Positions 7,914 through 15,057 of a stretch of 19,731 bases of DNA are shown here, piece by piece. Source of the stretch: Lachnospiraceae bacterium UBA1748 (GTDB lineage Bacteria; Bacillota; Clostridia; Lachnospirales; Lachnospiraceae); contig DCHQ01000085.1 in assembly GCA_002314855.1 (NCBI GenBank), positions 1 to 19,731 on the forward strand, in the 5' to 3' direction. Made by a program: the position numbers and the translations under genes. Positions within the stretch are counted from its first letter, which is position 1; every line of letters begins with the position of its first letter. Below the pieces are notes generated by a model. That model was not told the origin of the DNA. It ran no database searches and saw nothing but the letters and a program-made list of their open reading frames with translations.

Positions 7914-10508
7914 TTACTCTTGTGATTCATTCTCCATTAGCTGCATTTCTTTCCACGACATCAAATCTTTTATGCCCTCTAATGAAGTCCTAATCATATT
8001 TTGATTATCTTCAAGCTCGTTAATTCTCTCTGTTTCTTCTTTTATCATATCTGACATATCTCTAAGCTGTGGATTGTAATCAGTAATATTATCCTCTATA
8101 ACTGCTGATAAACTTTCTTTCCATGCGCGGAAAATACTATAGCAATTATTATTCATTAGCGTAGCCATTTCAAAAATTGTACTTTTTATTCGAGAGTTAT
8201 AGCTGCTCGTTAACTTTCTAATATTAAGTCTCTCGGAATCACTAATCTTAATTCCTAAAACATTACCACGAAGGAACTTCGATTTCATAAATACCTTCTC
8301 TGCATCATCATTAAACTCAAGTTTCTTAAAATCCATGATTATAGCTGAAAGTTCTTCACGTTGAACTGACGTTAACGCATCTGATCCCGTAATAATGCTT
8401 ACTAGAGTATTTTTAAGTGTCTGAGCATCATTTTGCCAAACATCACGTATTGCAACACTTAACATTTCCTTCGCAATCATCACATTTCTCTTATAATCAT
8501 CTACTACAATCTGCAGTAATTCGTCCGCTGTTTCTTTATCAACATCCCTATCAACAGCTTTGAATTGAGCTTGTTCATCTTTTACTTCCTTATAATCTCT
8601 CGAAAAATCATCAGCTAGAGTCTTTATATTTTCAACAAACCCTTTTGTGAACAAATTTTTAGCATTATACATCAAGCGAAGCTTCAATCTTTCTTTTGAA
8701 TTCTCGTATCCTTTTTGCTGACTCTCCAAGTCTTTCTCTTCAACATTTTCACCGTGCAATGCATTTGTCTTCTCTTCAAGATCATCTACTTTTATTGAAA
8801 AATCAAACTGGCTATTCGTATAATCTTTCACAAAAGCCTTAGAATTCTTATCATATTCGTACTCACAAGTCATTGATGTCTTATTCAATTCATCTATTAA
8901 TATTGCCTTTGTGCTTTCAAGTTCTCTGCTTCTAGCTTCTCTTGTCCTTTTCAATGCATCTGTTCTAGTTGTTATTCGCAAATCAGTTTCGCTTATTATG
9001 TCTTTCAAGAAGCTATATACCATTTGGCACTTATTGTACGCTGCATATTTACTAGCAAAGGTTTCCATCTCGCGTTCTACACAATACAATCCACTATTAA
9101 CGTACATAAGGTCATCTTCCATAGCTTCACAATAGTCGATAACGTTTTGTTTTATCTGTTCAGGCATAATATTGTATCTATAAAGTGTTGCATAATCTTC
9201 ATCTTCTGGATCAGAATACATATCCTGCTGTGCTCGATATATTCTCCTATAATGCTTATCTACTAAATTTCCATCATTCTTTGCGCCTATACCCATAATA
9301 GAGGATACAAAATATATTCCTCCTGCATACATTTTCTCTACTGAACCATACTCAAGAATTTCTTGCTCATGCTTCTTACTAAAACCATCTTCATCCAAGT
9401 CTGATCCATCTGCTTTATTTAATATAATCATAGTGAATCTCTTATCTAAAGCATCGATATTCAATATTTTGTCACATAAGCTAGCGTTATCGGTACTATC
9501 CACTGATTCATATGTAGAAACCCACACAGGTATACCATTAGAAAAGCCCTCTAAAGCCTCTTCTAATACCATAGAATGTTCTATGTTTGATGATGAATTA
9601 GAACCTGGTGTATCGAAGATAACAAAGTTATTATATGAACGTCCTAATAACCCAGTTTTAGCAAAAGGAACCTCGAGCTCAATGACATTGCTTATAACGA
9701 CTACATCCCTATCTTTCTTTTCGTACCCATTGATAAGTTCAAGTGCCACACTGATCATTTTAAACATATCTGCATCTGTAATTTCGTCTATTGATGCAAT
9801 AATATCCTTTATGAGGTCATTTTCAATATCGCCCTCCATAACACGAAGATTGGCACCTTCAAAAAGAAGTAGAAATTTTTCTTCTAGATAACTAAACTTA
9901 ATTCTTGCTATATCGTTATAGTCAGAACGGCTGATTTTGTATACTTTTGCCGTGACTGGATCGCCACCACTTGGCAGAACTTCACTTCCAATAAGAGCAT
10001 TGATGAATGTCGACTTTCCAGCACTATAATTTCCAAATACACAAATAGGAATAATATCATTAAGTGCATCTGATACTTTATTAAGTTTACTAATTATATT
10101 TGCATCATCTTTTACTATTTTTTCAATAATAGGCTGGACACCGTCAAATATTTCTTTTGTAGGCTGAATAATAATTCTCGCATTCTCGAGGATTCTTTGC
10201 GCTTTCGATAAGTTAATCTTTTCAACAATGTCATCACAACTGCATACCGTTGCCAATTCATAGAAATCATCTTGAGTACCTTCGAACTCAAGCTCTACTT
10301 TTTCATTATTTGCATAATACTCATCAACAATAATATCTACTATTTCCTTTACCTTAAAAGGAAAAAAAGCTCTTCCTGTTGTATCATCTCTTAGTTTACT
10401 ATTTGGATTATTTACACTTATATCTTCCCAATTTCCGATACTCTTGTTAAAAACATCAAAATCCATCACACGATTATATGGATCACTAGTAATTTTTATT
10501 CTCGCCAT
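7914..10508 (-). CDS. Dynamin-like large GTPase
   Basis: This 864-residue protein has a 150-residue N-terminal region of unknown fold, then a dynamin-type GTPase: G1 GNYSAGKST (159-167), a switch-I threonine in PVTAK (184-188), G3 DTPG (299-302) and G4 NKAD (364-367). The remainder, to 864, is mostly helical and charged, with likely coiled coils around residues 520-620 and at the C-terminus, as in the stalk of bacterial dynamins. Such proteins bind and reshape membranes; ETEC LeoA is linked to toxin release and Bacillus DynA to membrane repair and phage tolerance. No transmembrane helix is obvious. The start overlaps the stop of the HTH gene (TAATG), with GGAGG about 10 bases upstream, so translation is coupled. 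Confidence 0.87.
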   Translation of the reverse strand: MARIKITSDPYNRVMDFDVFNKSIGNWEDISVNNPNSKLRDDTTGRAFFPFKVKEIVDIIVDEYYANNEKVELEFEGTQDDFYELATVCSCDDIVEKINLSKAQRILENARIIIQPTKEIFDGVQPIIEKIVKDDANIISKLNKVSDALNDIIPICVFGNYSAGKSTFINALIGSEVLPSGGDPVTAKVYKISRSDYNDIARIKFSYLEEKFLLLFEGANLRVMEGDIENDLIKDIIASIDEITDADMFKMISVALELINGYEKKDRDVVVISNVIELEVPFAKTGLLGRSYNNFVIFDTPGSNSSSNIEHSMVLEEALEGFSNGIPVWVSTYESVDSTDNASLCDKILNIDALDKRFTMIILNKADGSDLDEDGFSKKHEQEILEYGSVEKMYAGGIYFVSSIMGIGAKNDGNLVDKHYRRIYRAQQDMYSDPEDEDYATLYRYNIMPEQIKQNVIDYCEAMEDDLMYVNSGLYCVEREMETFASKYAAYNKCQMVYSFLKDIISETDLRITTRTDALKRTREARSRELESTKAILIDELNKTSMTCEYEYDKNSKAFVKDYTNSQFDFSIKVDDLEEKTNALHGENVEEKDLESQQKGYENSKERLKLRLMYNAKNLFTKGFVENIKTLADDFSRDYKEVKDEQAQFKAVDRDVDKETADELLQIVVDDYKRNVMIAKEMLSVAIRDVWQNDAQTLKNTLVSIITGSDALTSVQREELSAIIMDFKKLEFNDDAEKVFMKSKFLRGNVLGIKISDSERLNIRKLTSSYNSRIKSTIFEMATLMNNNCYSIFRAWKESLSAVIEDNITDYNPQLRDMSDMIKEETERINELEDNQNMIRTSLEGIKDLMSWKEMQLMENESQE

Positions 10509-10735
10509 TATTTGTTTCCTCCCAACAATTTAGTAGTTTTCTTCCTCCAATTCTTATACAGCCCTGACTTTTCTCTGGCGTCCTTAGGCTTTGCTGCTTC
10601 GATTGGTATCACCCACATTCTTCCGATTTTTGCAGCTCCTTCAATTCTGCCTTCCGTACACAGGACCTGAATTCTTCTGGAGGATATCCCCCATTCTTCT
10701 GAAGTCTCCGTAATAGACTTGTATCCATTAATCAT
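10508..10735 (-). CDS. Small MerR/excisionase-like HTH protein
   Basis: This is the first gene of the operon, about 75 residues, starting MINGYKSITETSEEWGIS. A winged helix-turn-helix of the excisionase/MerR type covers residues 5-50 (SEEWGISSRRIQ as the turn region, then GAAKIGRMWVIP as the wing), followed by a basic tail. I chose the ATG at 10735 because AGGAG is 9 bases upstream; an ATG at 10741 is an alternative, and a TTG at 10768 is unlikely. Similar small proteins are common in Lachnospiraceae ahead of accessory operons. It may bind DNA as a local regulator, or act as an adapter. Its stop overlaps the GTPase start by one base. Confidence 0.75.
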   Translation of the reverse strand: MINGYKSITETSEEWGISSRRIQVLCTEGRIEGAAKIGRMWVIPIEAAKPKDAREKSGLYKNWRKKTTKLLGGNK

Positions 10736-10782
10736 ATTCATACTCTCCTCTCTTTTGAGGCCGGGCAACTATGTTAATGCAC

Positions 10783-10812
10783 AAAAAAAGCATTGCTTAT
10801 AGTGGCAATGCT
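10783..10812 (-). terminator. Riboswitch expression platform: intrinsic terminator
   Basis: On the minus-strand RNA, AGCATTGC (from 10812-10805) and GCAATGCT (10796-10789) form an 8-bp stem with an 8-base loop, followed by seven U residues. It lies directly after the c-di-GMP aptamer and about 50 bases before the HTH start codon. This is the usual place for a transcription-attenuating terminator. Confidence 0.85.
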
Positions 10813-10820
10813 AATTAGAA

Positions 10821-10896
10821 ATGCAACTGGCTGACATAGTATAAAACCTTAGTCCCTCTAGCTTTGCGTTCACAATCTTTCGATTGTTTTGCCACA
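10821..10896 (-). promoter_or_regulatory. c-di-GMP-I (GEMM) riboswitch aptamer
   Basis: The minus-strand RNA shows the ordered conserved blocks of the class I c-di-GMP aptamer. These are GTGGCAAAAC; a helix ACAATC / GATTGT (10887-10882 and 10877-10872) closed by a GAAA tetraloop; then GAACGCAAAGC (10871-10861); a second arm with the CTAAGG block (10852-10847) that provides the tetraloop receptor side; and GTCAGCCAGTTGC (10835-10823). GCAA near 10889-10892 and TTGC at 10823-10826 close the P1 helix. The second arm is short (loop TTTTATAC), and P1 is only 4 bp of clear pairing, which is weaker than usual. The match of sequence blocks and order is strong. It should sense cyclic di-GMP and control the toxin operon downstream. 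Confidence 0.88.
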
Positions 10897-10901
10897 TATT
10901 T

Positions 10902-10930
10902 ATTGTATTCTGTCACACGAATAACGTCAA
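10902..10930 (-). promoter_or_regulatory. Sigma-A promoter of the riboswitch-toxin operon
   Basis: Minus-strand TTGACG (10930-10925) and TACAAT (10907-10902) each match consensus at five of six positions, with an ideal 17-base spacer. The predicted start, about 10895-10897, falls at the first conserved bases of the aptamer, so nearly the whole leader is riboswitch. The remaining 75 bases up to the gene at 11006 show nothing else I recognise. Confidence 0.8.
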
Positions 10931-11005
10931 CGAATTCGGTGAATTATTCCCCCTTAGGACTGCCGAAATATTGCTATAAAATTCGTCATAATGCACTATT
11001 AATTT

Positions 11006-11479
11006 TTACTCCTGCAGCCCACTATTTCTTAACGGCTCCATCTTATTCTTAGACAGATATGAGTTAACATCGATCACGCTACCAGGTCGTTCATTGAAGC
11101 AAACCATCAAAAGAGCATCCCTTGGTATCTTGGCGTACAGTTGTGGCATCCCATATATTTTGAGTCCTTCCTGAGCTTCTTCCAGTGTACACATTCCCGA
11201 ATAAAGTAATCTGATTATCACATCTCTTTGTCTGGTTCTTTTTTCCTCTGACACCAATTTGTATCCATAATTTTCAGTAATATCCGCCTGAAGGAATATA
11301 TCCTGAAGTTTTAATTTCTTGGCCTTTACCAGATTTCTATAGTAATCATAGAACGGTCTATCTGAGTCAAGTAAACTATCCTTGTTATCTGTTATAAATT
11401 CCCCAATATCATTAGGATGTGTTTTTCCTAATATTTCCTCAAGCTCACTTGTACTTTTCTTCTTACTCATTTCCATCAT
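11006..11479 (-). CDS. HTH-like protein associated with Ser/Thr kinase genes
   Basis: This is a soluble protein of about 157 residues. The central part (KAKKLKLQDIFLQADITENYGYKLVSEEKRTRQRDVIIRL) looks like a helix-turn-helix of the XRE type, and the C-terminal part carries the motif YGMPQLYAKIPRDALL. I recall this family beside protein kinases in Lachnospiraceae, and a kinase gene lies two genes upstream here. Its start overlaps the end of the membrane protein gene: in-frame ATGs lie at 11479, 11476 and 11470, the last overlapping the upstream stop (ATGAGTAA), so translation is probably coupled. It may be a kinase partner or regulator; its exact function is not known to me. Confidence 0.7.
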   Translation of the reverse strand: MMEMSKKKSTSELEEILGKTHPNDIGEFITDNKDSLLDSDRPFYDYYRNLVKAKKLKLQDIFLQADITENYGYKLVSEEKRTRQRDVIIRLLYSGMCTLEEAQEGLKIYGMPQLYAKIPRDALLMVCFNERPGSVIDVNSYLSKNKMEPLRNSGLQE

Positions 11480-11846
11480 TACTTACAGTCTCATTCTTCT
11501 TTTTTCCAGTAATCATAGCTATGACAGCCAAGATAACATTGATAAGGCACCAGCCAGCCCATATTGAAAGATCAGCAAAACTGCCATGCATTGTAAAACC
11601 AATAAGCGCACCTAGTCCAAACAAAATGATAAGCGCAATGTTTCCACCCTTACCTGTAGATTTTCTGACAGCTATTGAAGTGATACCACCCGCTAATAAA
11701 AATATGGCTACAAAGAATCCGGCAGAACCTGAAACTTCACCATTATCTTCGATCGTATTAACTACTCCAGCAGCACATGACTGAAACGATACAATAGCAA
11801 ATAAAATGATTGATAGAATACCCGAAACCAACTTCCATACCTTCAT
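11463..11846 (-). CDS. Four-helix membrane protein, 127 aa
   Basis: The start is firm, because AGGAGGACG lies about 8 bases before the ATG. About four hydrophobic segments are visible: residues 5-25, 42-60, 70-88 and 95-112. The first ends near SCAAG but lacks a proper lipobox. The tail is polar (GKKKNETVSNDGNE). Its stop codon overlaps the start region of the following gene. It probably sits in the cytoplasmic membrane as part of the kinase module. I do not recognise a named family. Confidence 0.7.
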   Translation of the reverse strand: MKVWKLVSGILSIILFAIVSFQSCAAGVVNTIEDNGEVSGSAGFFVAIFLLAGGITSIAVRKSTGKGGNIALIILFGLGALIGFTMHGSFADLSIWAGWCLINVILAVIAMITGKKKNETVSNDGNE

Positions 11847-11943
11847 ATTTAACGTCCTCCTAACGTGTTTTTCATTAAAAATATGTTAGCATTTTTAGTT
11901 TGTTTTCGTTCCCACCGCTACGGTGCAAATTGTTCGTATAATA

Positions 11944-13008
11944 CTACTTAATATTTCTGATAGCGGATATCAATTCTTCATCACTAAACCGGTTATCTGG
12001 TTCGAGAGCAATGCACATTTTTACAATCTCACCAAGCTTCCCAGTTGCCATACACTCACTCGGAAGCTTACCTGTAATCATCTCATTTAATACAATCCCT
12101 AGTGCATATATATCAGTCTTAACACTGGATGCATTTAAGCCGCAACCATACTGCTCTGGCGCTGCATACCGATGAGTTCCAAGCAATCTCGTATCTTCAC
12201 TTTCATCTTCCTTATACCACTTGGCCACGTTAACATCGATTAGAAATATTTCTCCTCTTTCATCAACCATAATATTCGAAGGCTTGATGTCTCTATGAAT
12301 CATCGGCGGGTTCATATTATGAAGGCTATTAACCACCAAGCATATCTTAGTAAATATATTTATTACGCTGTCCTCATCCATTGGCCCCAGTTCAAGTAGT
12401 TCCTCAATAGTTTTTCCATCTATAAAATCCTCGATAATAATCAAATACCCATTGGACTCATATATACAATGTATCTCTGGAACATATGACGCAGGATTAT
12501 CAATAAAGAACTGATATATACTTTTATCATATGTACTGTGTTCCTTCTTTATGTATAGCTGGCCATCATCACAGTTACGAACAATCATTATGTTCTCATA
12601 ACCATTAATCTTGCATACTTCTTGATACTTCATTAGTTCAATTACATCGGATACCATCATGTCCTTATACGGATTAGTAAGACTCTCCCTGTAATCATCA
12701 TCAGACAGATATACTTCACTGACATCAATCTTATTGATATGCCCACATTGAGTGCAGTTCCAATCACCTACTGCCTCCGAAAATCCCGGCTGGATATTAA
12801 GCATGGCATCACATTTGTCACATACCCATACTATGTCCGATTCAGTATCAATAGCTGGATTGATTAGCATTTCATTACATCCCTTGCATATCCAATATGG
12901 TAGTTCGTTATCATATCCTTTTTGGAGTGTAAGATCCGCTTCACATCTTGTACAGAATTCATGTTTTATACGCTTATTAAATAATCTGTTAAACATATTG
13001 TTATTCAT
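11944..13008 (-). CDS. Ser/Thr protein kinase with two N-terminal zinc ribbons
   Basis: The start at 13008 follows AAGGGTGG by about 7 bases; upstream in-frame codons fall in a terminator and are rejected. The 354-residue protein starts with two tandem zinc-ribbon-like units (CysXXCys at 19/22 and 41/44, then 63/66 and 85/88). A Hanks-type kinase domain occupies about 120-350: IKK (Lys154 as ATP-binding lysine), HRDIKPSN (238-245, catalytic Asp240), DVN in place of DFG (258-260), and APEQYG (283-288). A classic glycine-rich loop is not evident. Asp258 keeps metal binding, so activity is plausible. No membrane helix is seen, so it is probably cytoplasmic. Two small genes follow, possibly its partners. 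Confidence 0.82.
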   Translation of the reverse strand: MNNNMFNRLFNKRIKHEFCTRCEADLTLQKGYDNELPYWICKGCNEMLINPAIDTESDIVWVCDKCDAMLNIQPGFSEAVGDWNCTQCGHINKIDVSEVYLSDDDYRESLTNPYKDMMVSDVIELMKYQEVCKINGYENIMIVRNCDDGQLYIKKEHSTYDKSIYQFFIDNPASYVPEIHCIYESNGYLIIIEDFIDGKTIEELLELGPMDEDSVINIFTKICLVVNSLHNMNPPMIHRDIKPSNIMVDERGEIFLIDVNVAKWYKEDESEDTRLLGTHRYAAPEQYGCGLNASSVKTDIYALGIVLNEMITGKLPSECMATGKLGEIVKMCIALEPDNRFSDEELISAIRNIK

Positions 13009-13047
13009 TAATATCCACCCTTCGCCCTCTTTACACTCCCATCCTAC

Positions 13048-13134
13048 AAAAAAGGCTGGGTGATATATCACCCAGCCATAAAATATTTCTATTATTTTTA
13101 AGGAGCCCTAAAATGAGCCTTTAACCCCGTCCCC
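13048..13134 (-). repeat. Short interspersed repeat, copy 1 (G-rich core plus terminator palindrome)
   Basis: Reading the minus strand: GGGGACGGGGTTAAAGG then CTCATTTTAG, an AT-rich spacer ending ATAGAAATATTTTAT, then a perfect 24-base palindrome (13054-13077, half-site GGCTGGGTGATA) and six T. The palindrome, T-run and spacer are identical to copy 2. It lies across the end of the broken toxin gene and works as a terminator before the kinase gene. Confidence 0.85.
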
Positions 13135-13180
13135 ATTGGCTATCCAGATTTTCTTTTGTAAAAGGCTTATCAGCAGACAT
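13121..13180 (-). pseudogene. Remnant of a nucleotidyltransferase-type toxin (DUF6036-like), cut by repeat
   Basis: A frame starting at the ATG at 13180 overlaps the antitoxin stop codon and reads MSADKPFTKENLDSQ, then WGRG and TAA. PFTKENLD is how I remember the start of DUF6036 nucleotidyltransferase toxins that follow XRE antitoxins of this type in Lachnospiraceae, usually about 200 residues. Here only 14-15 native codons remain, and the G-rich repeat core begins immediately after them and supplies the stop. The toxin identity is from memory; the truncation at the repeat edge is directly visible. Confidence 0.6.
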
Positions 13181-13751
13181 TTCGCACCTCACTTTCTACG
13201 ATATTAAATCGTATAAATTCGGGAATCGCATTTGCTAATGCCTTTTCTTTTATACTTTCATCTCCCGTCGCTGCATATGATACTACAACACCTGCAGGAA
13301 AATAGGGCTTTTCAAGTTTCTGAGAACGAATATCATTATAATTCGTACAAAGAGGAAGACCATTCATTCTAGACAAATAATCAATCATTGCCAACAAATA
13401 TAAGGCTTCTCTATACCAACTACGCTCATATAGTTTACGTATCTCATCTGATTCAAGGGTTTCAATGATAAAGTCTATGTCGCCCATATCTTTTACATGA
13501 TGACATGTATTACTCTTAAAGGTCTCAAAAGAACATCTATAATCCACCTTTTCTGTCGCATTATTCTCCAGTATAGAATCAACTGTCACACCAAGAACCT
13601 TAGCAATCTTATACAAAGTTCCAGCTGCACATTTATCAAGATCAGCTTTTCCACTACAGATATCTGTAATGGTAGTCATTGCCACTCCGCTTTCCTTGCT
13701 TAAGCGATATCTTGACATATTTTCTTTTTCAAGTAAGTCATTTATGATCAT
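13170..13751 (-). CDS. XRE-family antitoxin/repressor, now without its toxin
   Basis: This 193-residue protein has an N-terminal XRE helix-turn-helix (1-60: MSRYRLSKESGVAMTTITDICSGK, then LYKIAKVLGVTVDSIL). A helical C-terminal domain follows, with FKSNTCHHVKDMGDIDFI, WYREALYLLAMIDYLSR and a terminal IPEFIRFNIVESEVRNV. That C-terminal pattern is one I associate with type II antitoxins paired with a nucleotidyltransferase toxin. The start is supported by GAAGGAGG about 7 bases upstream. The partner gene overlaps its stop but is broken after about 15 codons. It probably still represses its own promoter through the palindrome at 13780-13791. Confidence 0.8.
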   Translation of the reverse strand: MIINDLLEKENMSRYRLSKESGVAMTTITDICSGKADLDKCAAGTLYKIAKVLGVTVDSILENNATEKVDYRCSFETFKSNTCHHVKDMGDIDFIIETLESDEIRKLYERSWYREALYLLAMIDYLSRMNGLPLCTNYNDIRSQKLEKPYFPAGVVVSYAATGDESIKEKALANAIPEFIRFNIVESEVRNVC

Positions 13752-13771
13752 CAGCTTTCCCTCCTTCTATT

Positions 13772-13802
13772 ATTATATATCGGTTAACCGAACTAATGTC
13801 AA
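13772..13802 (-). promoter_or_regulatory. Promoter and operator of the XRE gene
   Basis: On the minus strand, a perfect -35 TTGACA (13802-13797) is followed by TATATA (13779-13774, 17-base spacer) or TATAAT (13777-13772, 19-base spacer). Between them lies the perfect 12-base palindrome TCGGTTAACCGA (13780-13791). A palindrome in the spacer is the usual operator position for an autorepressing XRE protein. Confidence 0.75.
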
Positions 13803-13826
13803 TGATATATTATTCACACAAATTAT

Positions 13827-13923
13827 AAAAAAGGCTGGGTGATATATCACCCAGCCATAAAATATTTCTATTATTTTTTCAGATACTTAAAATGAACCCT
13901 TAACCCCGTCCCCAAGAGGGCCC
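13827..13923 (-). repeat. Short interspersed repeat, copy 2 (fullest copy)
   Basis: On the minus strand: GGGCCCTCTTGGGGACGGGG, then TTAAGGGTTCATTTTA, an AT-rich spacer, the same 24-base palindrome as copy 1 (13833-13856) and six T. It begins 5 bases after the stop of the lipoprotein gene at 13929 and should terminate it. CCCTCTTGGG can itself form a small hairpin next to the core. Confidence 0.87.
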
Positions 13924-13928
13924 AATGA

Positions 13929-14903
13929 TTATTCAACTGTTATAAATGTGAAATTTCTATCTTCCTCTTCACCTGTTGAAACGTAGAAATAATCACCAGC
14001 GATTTGGTAGGCTGCAGAATTACCCTTTGCAACATCTTCCTTTACTACATTAAAATCTGTATCAATAACATAATATGTTTCACGATCATCACTAGCAAGT
14101 GCATATCCTTCCTTGTTAAAGTCTGTTACATCATTATAACGAGCAAGCTCATTCATATCTTTATCAAGAAATGCCCAGTCCTCTCCATTAGATGCAAAAT
14201 AATAATCAGTATTTCGTGACTCAACATACACACTCCACTCATCTGAGGAAGAAGGCTCCTTACTGAACCCTATATATGAATCTTTAAATCCCAAGTCTTC
14301 TCCTGTTTTAGCACTAATATAAGCGCAACCATCTGCATTCTGAATTACAAATATAGGTGTTCCGTCTGTATCTATAACTACATAATAGAATTCCTCATCG
14401 CTACTAATAGTTCTAGCTACCTTTCCATTGCCATCAAGTATTGCGTATGTATTTGATGTTTCGCATTCCTTCATTCCATAAGCCAAAATGTAGATTTCGT
14501 CACCTGCTCCGTAATACCAGCATCCCCATGAATCTGATTCTCCATCATACTCAAGAGTACACTGACTAAGTTCATTTCCTTCCACATCATAGTATGTAAT
14601 TGTATTGCTATCTGGATCTGTTCCTGCCCAAAGATGAGTAGCATATCCACCCAATAAAGGATGTACAGCGCCATCACCATTTGGATCATCTACGGAAATA
14701 TTTGTGATTTTGACTCCGTCCTCTTCAGGCTCTTCCACTACTTCCTCAACTTCAGTCTCTACTGGTTCTTCACTTACATTTTCCTCTACTACTTCTTCTA
14801 CTTCTTTGGTAACTTCAGTAGTCTCTTCTACTGGTTCGCTACCACAAGCTGATAAAGAAAATACTGTTAATCCCATTAATAATAAAACTGCAAACTTTTT
14901 CAT
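13929..14903 (-). CDS. Surface lipoprotein with acidic linker, function unknown
   Basis: I chose the ATG at 14903 because GAGGAA lies 7 bases upstream; the frame also opens five codons earlier at a GTG overlapping that site. The 324-residue protein has a lipoprotein signal peptide with lipobox LSAC and Cys20, so it should be anchored to the outer face of the membrane. A strongly acidic Glu/Val-rich linker (about 21-65) follows. The rest is beta-rich, with repeated short units (ITYYDVEGNEL, YAILDGNGKVA, WAFLDKDMNELA) resembling a beta-propeller or YD-like repeats. I cannot name a ligand. Transcription probably starts from the extended -10 at 14942-14950, and copy 2 of the repeat terminates it. 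Confidence 0.75.
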   Translation of the reverse strand: MKKFAVLLLMGLTVFSLSACGSEPVEETTEVTKEVEEVVEENVSEEPVETEVEEVVEEPEEDGVKITNISVDDPNGDGAVHPLLGGYATHLWAGTDPDSNTITYYDVEGNELSQCTLEYDGESDSWGCWYYGAGDEIYILAYGMKECETSNTYAILDGNGKVARTISSDEEFYYVVIDTDGTPIFVIQNADGCAYISAKTGEDLGFKDSYIGFSKEPSSSDEWSVYVESRNTDYYFASNGEDWAFLDKDMNELARYNDVTDFNKEGYALASDDRETYYVIDTDFNVVKEDVAKGNSAAYQIAGDYFYVSTGEEEDRNFTFITVE

Positions 14904-14941
14904 TTTCTTGTTCCTCACTTTATATATATATTTTCGCTGAT

Positions 14942-14950
14942 ATTATAGCA
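14942..14950 (-). promoter_or_regulatory. Extended -10 promoter of the lipoprotein gene
   Basis: The minus strand reads TGCTATAAT (14950-14942), an extended -10 element, about 40 bases before the ATG at 14903. No good -35 is seen at the right distance, which is acceptable for an extended -10 promoter. Confidence 0.55.
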
Positions 14951-14989
14951 AATGCCTATATACGAATACTTATCAATATTTGTCACAAT

Positions 14990-15050
14990 AAAAAAAGGCA
15001 GTCCGCAGACTGCCCTAAAATGAACCCTTAACCCCGTCCCCAAGAGGGCC
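14990..15050 (-). repeat. Short interspersed repeat, copy 3 (same core, different hairpin)
   Basis: On the minus strand: GGCCCTCTTGGGGACGGGG, then TTAAGGGTTCATTTTAG, followed directly by the hairpin GGCAGTC-TGCG-GACTGCC (14997-15014) and six or more T. The core is almost identical to copy 2, but the terminator hairpin is unrelated in sequence and the AT-rich spacer is absent. It lies 7 bases after the stop of the Rpn fragment. Confidence 0.85.
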
Positions 15051-15057
15051 ACAATAT

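Noticed and set aside
9433..9891. 152-codon plus-strand open frame
   Set aside because: It lies opposite the GTPase domain of the dynamin-like gene, has no ribosome binding site, and its protein is a shadow of that conserved coding region.
11913..11925. Hairpin CACCG-CTA-CGGTG after the kinase gene
   Set aside because: The stem is only 5 bp with a 3-base loop and no T-run, so it is not a convincing terminator.
13048..13077. 24-base palindrome considered as an attachment site or protein operator
   Set aside because: It is followed by six T on the minus strand and lies just after gene ends, which fits a terminator better; no integrase gene is present.
14704..14940. Plus-strand frame rich in Ser and Thr
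   Set aside because: It is the complement of the Glu/Val-rich linker of the lipoprotein and has no start signals.
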